Below are positions 1 to 11,216 of a stretch of DNA of 28,379 bases, piece by piece. The stretch comes from an uncultured Gemmatimonadota bacterium (GTDB taxonomy: Bacteria > Gemmatimonadota > Gemmatimonadetes > Longimicrobiales > Gaopeijiaceae). The notes below the pieces were generated by a model, which worked only from the letters and a program-made list of their open reading frames with translations, ran no database searches and was not told the origin of the DNA. The stretch is from positions 1 through 28,379 of the forward strand of contig CAKZOQ010000048.1 in NCBI GenBank assembly GCA_937136445.1, written 5' to 3'. Position numbers and translations under genes: made by a program. Position 1 is the first letter of the stretch; each line of letters opens with the position of its first letter.

Positions 1-665
1 TCGAACTCCCGGGTCTGGTCGAAGTCCACGTCCACCTCCACCCGTTCGGCGATGCTTCCGGCCACCTGCACCCCGAAGCGCAGGTCCGGGTTGAGCTGGG
101 GGACGATGCTGGGGTTGCAGCTCACCTGGAACTGGTCGTCGCAGGGGCGATAGCGGGTCCACTCCCCACCGAGCTCCATCCGGCTCTGCACCCGGAGGGC
201 CAGGTCCGCGTAGTCGGTGACGAAGCGAGGCAGCTCCTCGCCGGTGGCGGGGGTCTGGGGGGTGGGGACGGGCGGAGGAGGCGCCGGCGGCAGAAAGCGG
301 AGGCTGTCCGCCGGGGGCAGCCCCCAGGCCCGGACCCGCGCGGTCAGGAGGGCCTCGAGCCCGCCGGCCGGCGTGGCCCGGGCCACCATGCGGTCCCGGA
401 GCTCCTCCAGCAGCGACGGGGGCCCCGCGGCGGCTCCGTAGGCCTGGGCGCTGGGCGGCGGGGCCACCGGGACGCGCCGGAACCCCAGCACCAGGGCCGG
501 GGCGCCGGGGGCGGCCGTCAGCCCGGCGCGGACCGTGGCCGGCAGAAGAGACAGGTCCCGGCGTACGCCGGGGGGTGCCTCCTGGCCAGAGAGCCCCGAG
601 GAACCGGGGGCGGTCGGCACCAGGAGGAGGGCGAGAAGGGAGAGGGCGGGGCGGAGGGGGGGCAT
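1..665 (-). CDS. Secreted SprA-like outer-membrane/surface protein, N-terminal part (cut by left edge)
   Basis: Reading the minus strand from an ATG at 665 gives an open frame of about 221 codons with no stop before the window edge. It begins with a clear signal peptide (MPPLRPALSLLALLLVPTAP, cleavage probably near residue 27). A low-complexity Ala/Pro-rich region follows, with a proline-rich linker around residues 125-140. The end is conserved-looking: DLALRVQSRMELGGEWTRYR, then NPDLRFGVQVAGSIAERVEV and DVDFDQTREF. A beta-rich stretch of this kind (Gly-Xaa-Ile-Xaa-Asp/Glu-Arg, then Asp-Xaa-Asp-Gln-Thr-Arg-Xaa-Phe) resembles the start of SprA-family repeats, the large outer-membrane proteins of type IX secretion and gliding in Bacteroidota that also occur in Gemmatimonadota. 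That match is from memory of the family pattern, and most of the protein is outside the window. The signal peptide supports the start; no strong Shine-Dalgarno sequence is visible. It is transcribed divergently from lptF, so both genes concern the cell envelope. Confidence 0.55.
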   Translation of the reverse strand, partial: MPPLRPALSLLALLLVPTAPGSSGLSGQEAPPGVRRDLSLLPATVRAGLTAAPGAPALVLGFRRVPVAPPPSAQAYGAAAGPPSLLEELRDRMVARATPAGGLEALLTARVRAWGLPPADSLRFLPPAPPPPVPTPQTPATGEELPRFVTDYADLALRVQSRMELGGEWTRYRPCDDQFQVSCNPSIVPQLNPDLRFGVQVAGSIAERVEVDVDFDQTREF

Positions 666-755
666 GCCGCGGCGGCGCTCAGACGACGAACCGAGGCGGT
701 GGGGCCGGTGTAGGGAGGTGGCGTCGCGAGGACCGTCCCGGTCGCTCCCGACGTC

Positions 756-785
756 TTGAGCCCTCGACCCCGCCTCCGGTAGCTT
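756..785 (+). promoter_or_regulatory. Candidate promoter of lptF-lptG
   Basis: TTGAGC at 756-761 and TAGCTT at 780-785 are separated by 18 bases. This matches a sigma-70-type layout and lies 56 bases upstream of the lptF start, in the 176-base divergent gap. The same TAGCTT hexamer appears upstream of metH and dapF. No transcript data support it. Confidence 0.4.
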
Positions 786-841
786 GGCGGGTTGTCGCGG
801 GTCCGTCCGCGGCACGTCCCTTCGCAGCAGGCCGACGCCTC

Positions 842-2311
842 ATGGGCTTGGGAGTCCTCAGCCGATACCTCATCCGGGTCCACATCGGACCCTTCCTCTT
901 CGCCCTCACCACCATCACCGGGCTCATCTTCCTGAACTCGGTGGCGCAGAACATGGAGGGGCTCCTGGGGAAGGGTCTGGGCCTCCGTGTGCTCGGGGAA
1001 TTCCTCCTCCTCTCGCTGCCGCACGTCATCGCGCTCTCCCTACCGATGTCCGTGCTGGTGGCCGTCCTGTACGCCTTCAGCGAGCTGACGGCCTCCAACG
1101 AGATCACGGCCCTCTCCTCGGGGGGGGTGCGCCCCTTCCGGGTGATGCTTCCGGTGCTGGGGCTGGGCCTCCTGGCCACGACCACCATGCTGTACTTCAA
1201 CGATCAGGTCCTTCCCGAAGCGAATCATCGCCTAAAGAACCTCATGGTGGACATCGGTCGCAAGAGCCCGACGCTGCAGCTCCGGGAGCAGGTCGTCAAC
1301 GAAGTCCGTACGGAGAACGGACGGCAGACCTACTTTCTGACGGCGGCGCGCATCGACCCGGTGACGAGCGTCATGGAGGACGTCACCATCTTCGACCCGA
1401 ACCAGCCCACCCGCCCCCGCACCACCTGGGCGGAGCGGGGCACCATGGCCTTCAACGAGGCCAAGACCGATCTCTTCCTGACCCTGTACGACGGGCGCGT
1501 CCACGAAGTCCAGGGGGACCGGGAGGGCGGCTTCCAGCGGGTCTACTTCCAGGAACAGGTGGTCCCTCTTCGCGGCGTGGGCGATGAGCTCACCCGCCGA
1601 GCGGGAGGCTCGAGCCGCAGCGACCGGGAGATGAGCTTCAGCATGCTCCAGGAGCGGGCGGCGGAGCGCACCCAGGACGCGCGGGACCTGGAGCGGCGCT
1701 CCCGGGACCGGACGGTGGCGGCGGTCAGCCTGGCGCTGAACCGGCACGAACCGGGGGACACGGCGGCGGTGCTGGGCGGGAGCAACCTCCGACAGGCCCG
1801 GGGCACCGACACCCAGGCTGCCACGGTGTCGGTGCTGGCTCGGGATCGGATCAGCCAGGCTCTGGTGGCCGATACCCGGATGGCCGTCTCCCGGGCCGAG
1901 GCCGCCCAGGAACAGGTGAACGGCTACCTGGTGGAATTCCACAAGAAGTGGGCCATCGCCGTCGCCTGCCTCATCTTCACCCTCATCGGTCCCCCGCTGG
2001 CGCTGCGCTTCCCTCGAGGGGGCGTGGGTCTGGTGGTGGCGGGCTCCACGGTGATCTTCGCCTTCTACTGGGTGGGACTCATCGCCGGGGAGAGCCTGGC
2101 GGACCGGCGACTCGGCGATCCCATGATCACCATGTGGGTCCCCAACGTCGTCTTCCTCCTCACCGGGCTCTTCCTGGTGAACCGTATGGGGCGGGCCGGC
2201 GGGACCAGCCGCGGTGGAGGCGGATTCGGCGACCTCCTGTGGAGTCTGGGGCGCCGGGTCCGGGGATGGGTGGGTGGTGGGCGTGGGCGACGGGCCGAGG
2301 GGACGGCGTGA
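842..2311 (+). CDS. lptF: LptF-type permease subunit of the lipopolysaccharide export ABC transporter (enlarged)
   Basis: This is an inner-membrane subunit of LptB2FG, which extracts lipopolysaccharide from the inner membrane and passes it to the periplasmic Lpt bridge. The protein has 489 residues. Membrane segments are visible at about 12-34, 55-80 and 100-120, then a large periplasmic part, then segments at about 369-390, 395-416 and 430-447. This is the 3+3 layout of the YjgP/YjgQ family. Typical motifs are the leading short helix RYLIRVHIGPFL, the SNEITALSSGGVRPFRV coupling-helix region and YFNDQVLPEANHRLKNLM after segment 3. The ATG at 842 was chosen over an upstream in-frame ATG because it begins exactly at the family's N-terminal pattern. 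It is about 120 residues longer than usual: residues 260-365 form a charged, helix-prone insertion before segment 4. The C-terminus (450-489) is Gly/Arg-rich. It is followed by lptG after 13 bases, so the two are surely one operon. Confidence 0.88.
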   Translation: MGLGVLSRYLIRVHIGPFLFALTTITGLIFLNSVAQNMEGLLGKGLGLRVLGEFLLLSLPHVIALSLPMSVLVAVLYAFSELTASNEITALSSGGVRPFRVMLPVLGLGLLATTTMLYFNDQVLPEANHRLKNLMVDIGRKSPTLQLREQVVNEVRTENGRQTYFLTAARIDPVTSVMEDVTIFDPNQPTRPRTTWAERGTMAFNEAKTDLFLTLYDGRVHEVQGDREGGFQRVYFQEQVVPLRGVGDELTRRAGGSSRSDREMSFSMLQERAAERTQDARDLERRSRDRTVAAVSLALNRHEPGDTAAVLGGSNLRQARGTDTQAATVSVLARDRISQALVADTRMAVSRAEAAQEQVNGYLVEFHKKWAIAVACLIFTLIGPPLALRFPRGGVGLVVAGSTVIFAFYWVGLIAGESLADRRLGDPMITMWVPNVVFLLTGLFLVNRMGRAGGTSRGGGGFGDLLWSLGRRVRGWVGGGRGRRAEGTA

Positions 2312-2324
2312 GGGGTTCGAGCTG

Positions 2325-3395
2325 ATGCGCATCCTGGACCGCCTCGTCGTCGGCACCTTCCTGAAGCTCTTCGTCGTCTTCCTGGCGGCGTCCCCCATCC
2401 TGTTCATTCTGGGCAGCATCACCGAAGAGCTGGATACCTTCGTGGACCGTGGGCTCACCATGGGCGAGATCGCCCGGGCCTACCTCTTCCAGCTTCCGCT
2501 CTACGTGCAGTGGTCCTTTCCCGTGGCTGCCCTCCTGGCGGCGGTCTTCACCGTCCACGGTATGACCACCCACCGCGAGATCGTCGCCGCAAAGGCCGGA
2601 GGTGTCAGCTTCCACCGTGTGATTCGTCCCATCCTCATCCTCGGGCTGATCCTCACCGGGGTGGCCCTGGTCCTCACCGAGGTGGTGCCCCGGAGCAACC
2701 GGATCGCCGCCGGGATCCTCCAGTCGGAGGAGGTGGGCCGGAGCTGGCGCTCCGACTTCGTCTACCATGCGGAGGACGGCACCCACTGGCAGGTGGGGCG
2801 ACTGGACGCCTCCGAGGGCACCATGGATCAGGTGGTCATGGAGCGCCGGCGCGACGGGTCGGGCCGAGGCGCGCTCCACGTCGTGGCCGAGTCGGCCCAG
2901 TGGGACTCCATCGCCGGCTGGACCCTCACCGACGGCTGGGTCCGCAAGCTCCACCCCGACAGCGCCGAGGCGGCGTACCACTTCGAGACCGTCCGCATGG
3001 CGGGGATGACCGAACGCCCCGAAGAGCTCCTGGAAACCCCCCGGGAGCCCGACGAGATGACGTACGGCGAAATCGAGCGGCTGGCGGGGATGGTCCAGCG
3101 ATCCGGGGGAGACGCAAAGGAGCTCCTGGTGAAGCAGGAGCAGAAGCTGTCCCTTCCGGTGGCGACGCTGGTGGTCATCCTGCTCGGGGCCCCGCTGGCG
3201 ACGAGCAATCGCCGCGGCGGCACGGCCTACGGCATCGGGATCAGCCTCTCCATCACCCTCTTCTACATCCTCCTCTTCAAGATCGCGGGCGGGCTGGGGG
3301 AGGCCGGGGCCATGGGGCCGCTGACGGCGGCCTGGCTCCCCAACATCCTCTTCGCCGGCGCCGCGGTGGTCCTCCTCGCCCGGGTTCGGACCTGA
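2325..3395 (+). CDS. lptG: LptG-type permease subunit of the lipopolysaccharide export ABC transporter
   Basis: This is the second permease of the LptB2FG complex, paired with the preceding LptF. The protein has 356 residues, normal for the family. Membrane segments lie at about 8-30, 58-80 and 98-120, followed by a beta-rich periplasmic domain (about 125-265) and segments at about 275-295, 302-322 and 333-353. Family signatures include the N-terminal MRILDRLVVGTFLKLF, THREIVAAKAGGVSFHRVIR in the cytoplasmic coupling region and LTEVVPRSNRIA after segment 3. The late segment QKLSLPVATLVVILLGAPLA and the NRRGGTAYGIGIS loop are also typical. The ATG at 2325 has AGGGG just upstream and starts at the family N-terminus; a longer in-frame start at 2214 would overlap lptF and add a nonsense leader. 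Which of the two genes is F and which is G rests on order and the better fit here to LptG; the families are close. Confidence 0.88.
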   Translation: MRILDRLVVGTFLKLFVVFLAASPILFILGSITEELDTFVDRGLTMGEIARAYLFQLPLYVQWSFPVAALLAAVFTVHGMTTHREIVAAKAGGVSFHRVIRPILILGLILTGVALVLTEVVPRSNRIAAGILQSEEVGRSWRSDFVYHAEDGTHWQVGRLDASEGTMDQVVMERRRDGSGRGALHVVAESAQWDSIAGWTLTDGWVRKLHPDSAEAAYHFETVRMAGMTERPEELLETPREPDEMTYGEIERLAGMVQRSGGDAKELLVKQEQKLSLPVATLVVILLGAPLATSNRRGGTAYGIGISLSITLFYILLFKIAGGLGEAGAMGPLTAAWLPNILFAGAAVVLLARVRT

Positions 3396-3423
3396 CGGTT
3401 GGACGGCTCCTGGTGTGTCGGCA

Positions 3424-3442
3424 GGGCGCAGTTTATACGCCC
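3424..3442. terminator. Weak hairpin between convergent lptG and dapF
   Basis: GGGCG at 3424-3428 can pair with CGCCC at 3438-3442 around a nine-base AT-rich loop. It sits where lptG and the minus-strand dapF converge and overlaps the dapF stop codon. There is no clear T-tract, so it would be a poor intrinsic terminator. Confidence 0.25.
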
Positions 3443-4344
3443 GCTGACGGGAGGCTCGCCAGGAACCCGTCGGTGAGGCGGAGCTCCATCACTTCCTCCA
3501 CCGGACCCCGAAGGGTCACCTCCAGCCGCTGCGAGACGGTGACCGAGAGACGGCCCCCCTCCATGCGGACGGTCAGAGGCCCGGGCTCCTGGAGGCCCCG
3601 ATGCACCGCTGAGACAGCCACGGCGCAGGCGCTGGTTCCCGACGCCGTGGTGGGTCCCACCCCCCGCTCCCAGATGAGGGCCTCGAGCACCCCCGGCTCC
3701 AGGGAGGCGGCGAGCTGGACGTTCGACCCCGCCGCCAGCGCCGGGTGGATGGCCAGCGGCGCCCCCACCTCCTCCAGCCGATCCGCCGTGAGGACCTCGC
3801 CCCAGACCACCAGGTGAGGGTTGCCCACGGAGACCGGCGTGAGGTCCAGCCATCCGGCACCCACCACCTCCAGATGGCCCCCTGCGTCCAGGGCGTCGGG
3901 GTCCAGGGCCACCGCCTCGGGGCCCACCCGGCATCGACCCATCTCCACCGAGACGTCGTACCGTCCGCCCTCCCGCCCGTGCACCGTCATCTCCACCACC
4001 GCCCCGCCGATGCGCACCCGGAAGGCCTCCCCCACCCCGATCCGACCGGTGCGGAGCAGGTGGCTGGCGGCGATGCGGAGCCCGTTCCCGCTCCGCTCGA
4101 ACTCCGTACCGTCGGGGTTGAAGCCCCGGAGCCGGGCCACCACCCCCTCCGGGTCCCCCGCCGACGGCGCCGAGACCACGACCAGCCCGTCGCTTCCGGC
4201 CCCCCGGTGGGGGTGACAGAGCGCGGCTACCGCTCCGGGAATCACCGGCCAGGCGTGCCCCTCGTCCGCCACAAGGTAGTCGTTGCCCAGCCCGTGGGCC
4301 TTGTAGAGGTCGGCGGCGGCGAGGAGGGGCGGGGCGTCGGGCAC
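3433..4344 (-). CDS. dapF: Diaminopimelate-epimerase-family protein with Ser at both catalytic Cys positions
   Basis: DapF converts LL- to meso-diaminopimelate for lysine and peptidoglycan, using two cysteines as acid and base. The 303-residue protein shows the family frame: AHGLGNDYLV (about 16-25), GAGSDGLVV (48-56), FNPDGTEFERSGNG (75-88), VSVGNPHLVV (171-180), GSNVQ (206-210) and ERGVGPTTASGTSACA (226-241). In known enzymes the catalytic cysteines lie in the CGNG and ACGTG motifs; here both are serine (Ser85 in SGNG, Ser235 in ASGTS), and the usual GET is GPT. The fold is therefore clear, but the classic two-cysteine chemistry cannot operate as drawn. It may be a divergent epimerase, another isomerase or a dehydratase-like relative. 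The start is a GTG at 4344, with GGGAG about seven bases upstream and the conserved N-terminus directly after it; an ATG at 4683 would add 113 residues of non-conserved sequence. The symbol is by family only. Confidence 0.75.
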   Translation of the reverse strand: MPDAPPLLAAADLYKAHGLGNDYLVADEGHAWPVIPGAVAALCHPHRGAGSDGLVVVSAPSAGDPEGVVARLRGFNPDGTEFERSGNGLRIAASHLLRTGRIGVGEAFRVRIGGAVVEMTVHGREGGRYDVSVEMGRCRVGPEAVALDPDALDAGGHLEVVGAGWLDLTPVSVGNPHLVVWGEVLTADRLEEVGAPLAIHPALAAGSNVQLAASLEPGVLEALIWERGVGPTTASGTSACAVAVSAVHRGLQEPGPLTVRMEGGRLSVTVSQRLEVTLRGPVEEVMELRLTDGFLASLPSAGV

Positions 4345-4387
4345 GGATGGCTCCCGGGTGCGGAGGGAGAGGGGTGAGGACCCCGGT

Positions 4388-4416
4388 AAGCTAGTCTCCG
4401 CACGTCCGTACATCGA
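4388..4416 (-). promoter_or_regulatory. Candidate promoter of the dapF-like gene
   Basis: On the minus strand, TAGCTT (4393 down to 4388) lies 44 bases before the GTG start and is preceded, after 17 bases, by the weak -35-like TCGATG (4416-4411). The -10 hexamer is identical to those before lptF and metH. The -35 is poor. Confidence 0.3.
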
Positions 4417-4574
4417 CTCGTGGGGAAGGTCGGCTGCCACCGGCTTCAGGGGCCGTTCGCAACCTTTCTCCGCCCGGGCCCGTCCCATGAGCTGGACGAG
4501 CATGCGGTCGGAGTAGCGCCGGCGGTGCGTCGGGGACCAGCAGGCAGGAACGGGGACGGGGGGATGGGACGAAG

Positions 4575-7265
4575 ATGAGGGGTCGAGGGTGGACGATGAC
4601 GGCAGCGCTGCTGGGGAGCCTGGCCACCGCCGGCCTCCTGGGTGCCCAGGAGGTCTCCCACGCAGCCACGGCCGCGAGATCACCGCCGGTGGTCCGGGGG
4701 TGCTGCACCGACGGCGCCACTCGCCCAGCGCTGGAAGCCACCCGCCTCGAGGGCGGGGTGGAGTTGGACGGTCGGATGGACGAGGCGGACTGGCGCCGGG
4801 CGGCCGTCGCCACCGGCTTCACGCAGTTCAGCCCCGACGAGGGTGCCCCAGCCTCGGAGCGCACCGAAGCACGGGTCCTCTACGGCGAGGACGCCCTCTA
4901 CGTCTTCCTTCGGGCCTTCGACTCGCGCCCGGACTCCATCGTCGGCCAGGTGACCCGTCGGGACCAGATGTCGTACTCCGACGCCCTGGGCGTGGTGGTG
5001 GACTCCTACTTCGACCGGCGCACCGCCTTCCACTTCGCGGTGAACCCGGAGGGCGTCCAGTACGACATCTACCGCTACGACGACACGGCCATGGACTTCG
5101 GGTGGGACGCCGTCTGGGAGGTGGCCACGCGCCGCGACCCCGACGGCTGGTCGGCGGAGTTCCGCATCCCCTACTCGCAGCTCCGCTTCGGGGAGGGCGG
5201 GGCCCGGACCTGGGGCATCAACTTCGTCCGGGACATCGCCCGCCGGGACGAGACGGTGATGTGGTCCCCCACCGTCCAGGACGACAACGCCATGGTCTCC
5301 CTCTTCGGCGAACTCCAGGGCCTGGAGGGCGTCGAGGCACCCACCCGCCTCGAGGTCCTCCCCTATTCGGTGGCCCGGGTCGAGCAGGTGCCGGGAAATC
5401 CGGCCAACCCCTTCTGGTCGGAGAGCCGGACCACCGGCGCCATCGGAGCCGACCTGAAGCTGGGCCTCACCGGGAACCTCACCCTGGACCTCACCCTGAA
5501 TCCCGATTTCGGCCAGGTGGAGGCGGACCCCGCCCAGGTGAATCTCAGCGCCTTCGAGACCTTCCTCCCCGAGCGTCGCCCCTTCTTCCAGGAAGGGGCC
5601 TCCATCTTCAACTTCGGGATCGGGCTGGGGGACGGCGACGGGAGTACGGAATCCCTCTTCTACTCCCGGCGCATCGGGCGGCCACCGCAGGGGTCGGTGG
5701 AGGAGGACGGCTGGGTGGACGCCGACGACCGGACCACCATCCTCGGCGCCTGGAAGATCTCCGGGAAGACGTCCGACGGCTGGTCCGTCGGCCTGCTCCA
5801 CGCCATCACCGGCCAGGAGGAGGCGGTGGTGGCGCCGGACGCGGGGGCCGCCAGCGACCGGCTCACCCAGGCGGTGGAGCCGGAGACGCACTACGGCGTG
5901 ATCCGGCTGCAGAAGGACTTCCGGGAGGGTCGCTCCGCCCTGGGCATCATCGGGACCGGCACCCGCAGGGACGGGGAGGTGGCGGACGCGCTGGGGCTGC
6001 ACCGGCATGCCTTCGCCGGAGGCCTGGACGCCCGGCACCGCTTCGGGGACGACAACTATGAGCTCACAGGCTACATCCTCGGCTCCCGGGTGGACGGCTC
6101 CGCCGAGACGCTGCGGGAGACCCAGGAACGACCGGCTCACTACTTCCAGCGTCCCGACGCCGACCACCTGGACTACGATCCCACCCGGACGAGCCTCTCG
6201 GGGACCTCCGGCTTCCTCTCCATCGGCAAGATCGCCGGTGGCCACTGGCGCTTCAGCACTGGCCTCCAGACCCGCTCCGGCGGCTTCGACGTGAACGACC
6301 TGGGATACCAGCGCGACGCCGACTCCTTCGTGAACTGGGCCTGGATCGCCTACCGGCAGAACAGCACCCAGGGCATCTTCCGGAACTACGGCATCAACCT
6401 GAACGGCTGGCAGGCCTACACCACCGCGTGGGACCGGACCGGCCTGGGCGGCAACGTCAACGCCAACGCTCAGTTCACCAACTACTGGCACGCCTACGCC
6501 GGGATCAACCGGGATCTGGCCTCCTACTCCGGCCGAACCCTGCGCGGCGGCCCCCTCTTCCGCACCGAGGCCCAGACCAACGCCTGGGCGGGGTTCGGGA
6601 CGGACAGCCGCAAGGCCCTCCGCTTCAACCTGAACGGGTGGGGGAACGTGCGAGGGGAGAGCGACTCCCGGACGCTGGGGCTGTCGCCTTCGCTCCGCTG
6701 GCGGGCCTCGGGCCGAGCCCAGTTCAACCTGGGGCTGAACCTCCGCCGCACCGTCGAGGACCGGCAGTGGGTGGATCGGGTGGGCGAGGAGGACCCCGCC
6801 TACCTCTTCGGGCGGCTGGACCAGACCACGGTGGGCGTCACCCTCCGGGCGGACTACGCCTTCAGCCCCACTCTGTCGTTCCAGCTCTACGCCCAGCCCT
6901 TCGTGAGCGCCGGGGAGTACGGGGGCTACAAGGTGGTGACGGACCCGGTGGCCGAGGCCTACGCCGATCGCTTCCGACCGGTGGAGACCCGCCGGGACGG
7001 GGACGATCTCGTCGCCGACGTGGACGGGGACGGGGCGCTGGACCGCATCGGCCGACCGGACTTCAACGTGAAGCAGTTCCGTTCCAACGCGGTGCTGCGC
7101 TGGCAGTATCTCCCGGGCTCCACCCTGTACCTCGTGTGGTCCCAGGGCCGGGACCACGACCACGACAAGGGCGCGTTCGACTTCGGCACCGACCTCGACA
7201 CCCTCTTCGGCGTGGAATCCGAGGACGTGTTCATGATCAAGGTGAGCTACTGGTTCGGAGGATGA
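4575..7265 (+). CDS. Secreted CBM9-like/DUF5916 outer-membrane protein
   Basis: This 896-residue protein has a signal peptide (MRGRGWTMTAALLGSLATAG, cleavage near residues 24-25). An N-terminal domain of the carbohydrate-binding family 9 type follows at about residues 50-235, with DGRMDEADWRRAAVATGFTQ, then LYGEDALYVFLRAFDS and GWSAEFRIPYSQLRF. The remainder (about 250-896) has the pattern of DUF5916: TLNPDFGQVEADPAQVNLSA followed by FLPERRPFFQEG, then many alternating aromatic strands. It ends in the outer-membrane-like VFMIKVSYWFGG. It is probably a large outer-membrane beta-barrel with a periplasmic or surface sugar-binding-like domain; the function of DUF5916 is unknown. The ATG at 4575 is preferred over 4596 because it supplies the positive residues needed before the signal-peptide core. 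It is transcribed divergently from the dapF-like gene and stands alone, with metH further on having its own promoter candidate. Confidence 0.82.
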   Translation: MRGRGWTMTAALLGSLATAGLLGAQEVSHAATAARSPPVVRGCCTDGATRPALEATRLEGGVELDGRMDEADWRRAAVATGFTQFSPDEGAPASERTEARVLYGEDALYVFLRAFDSRPDSIVGQVTRRDQMSYSDALGVVVDSYFDRRTAFHFAVNPEGVQYDIYRYDDTAMDFGWDAVWEVATRRDPDGWSAEFRIPYSQLRFGEGGARTWGINFVRDIARRDETVMWSPTVQDDNAMVSLFGELQGLEGVEAPTRLEVLPYSVARVEQVPGNPANPFWSESRTTGAIGADLKLGLTGNLTLDLTLNPDFGQVEADPAQVNLSAFETFLPERRPFFQEGASIFNFGIGLGDGDGSTESLFYSRRIGRPPQGSVEEDGWVDADDRTTILGAWKISGKTSDGWSVGLLHAITGQEEAVVAPDAGAASDRLTQAVEPETHYGVIRLQKDFREGRSALGIIGTGTRRDGEVADALGLHRHAFAGGLDARHRFGDDNYELTGYILGSRVDGSAETLRETQERPAHYFQRPDADHLDYDPTRTSLSGTSGFLSIGKIAGGHWRFSTGLQTRSGGFDVNDLGYQRDADSFVNWAWIAYRQNSTQGIFRNYGINLNGWQAYTTAWDRTGLGGNVNANAQFTNYWHAYAGINRDLASYSGRTLRGGPLFRTEAQTNAWAGFGTDSRKALRFNLNGWGNVRGESDSRTLGLSPSLRWRASGRAQFNLGLNLRRTVEDRQWVDRVGEEDPAYLFGRLDQTTVGVTLRADYAFSPTLSFQLYAQPFVSAGEYGGYKVVTDPVAEAYADRFRPVETRRDGDDLVADVDGDGALDRIGRPDFNVKQFRSNAVLRWQYLPGSTLYLVWSQGRDHDHDKGAFDFGTDLDTLFGVESEDVFMIKVSYWFGG

Positions 7266-7286
7266 TCCCCGGCCCACCGTCCCCCC

Positions 7287-7315
7287 TTGGAGCGGAACGG
7301 CCTCGGCGATAGCTT
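7287..7315 (+). promoter_or_regulatory. Candidate promoter of metH
   Basis: TTGGAG at 7287-7292 and TAGCTT at 7310-7315 are spaced 17 bases apart, 146 bases before the metH ATG. The predicted transcript would carry a leader of about 140 bases. It follows the same pattern as the lptF candidate. Confidence 0.45.
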
Positions 7316-7362
7316 TTTCCTCGACCATCGAATCGGGCGATTTGCGGCATATTGCGGCCCGA

Positions 7363-7441
7363 CCGGCGACCGGATCCTTCCGGACCCGCCGGCGAACGAG
7401 CTAAAAAGCCTCGCCTCGCCGCCTGCATCTGCGTCGGGGCG
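7363..7441 (+). promoter_or_regulatory. Structured leader of metH (two hairpins, possible riboswitch-like element)
   Basis: CCGGCG (7363-7368) and CCGG (7370-7373) can pair with CCGG (7380-7383) and CGCCGG (7387-7392), giving a 6+4 bp stem with a small internal loop and the hexaloop ATCCTT. A second stem pairs CGCCTCG (7412-7418) with CGGGGCG (7435-7441, one G-U pair) and ends ten bases before the GGGAGG ribosome-binding site. Methionine genes often carry cobalamin, SAM or SAH riboswitches, but I cannot match this leader to the consensus of any of them. Stable stems arise easily at this GC content. Confidence 0.35.
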
Positions 7442-7460
7442 TGTTGCATCGGGAGGTACC

Positions 7461-11212
<3,752 letters not shown>

Positions 11213-11216
<4 letters not shown>

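Noticed and set aside
7316..7460. Cobalamin, SAM or SAH riboswitch before metH
   Set aside because: I searched for the usual conserved boxes (for example the GCCACUG B12 box) and did not find them, so I report only an unclassified structured leader.
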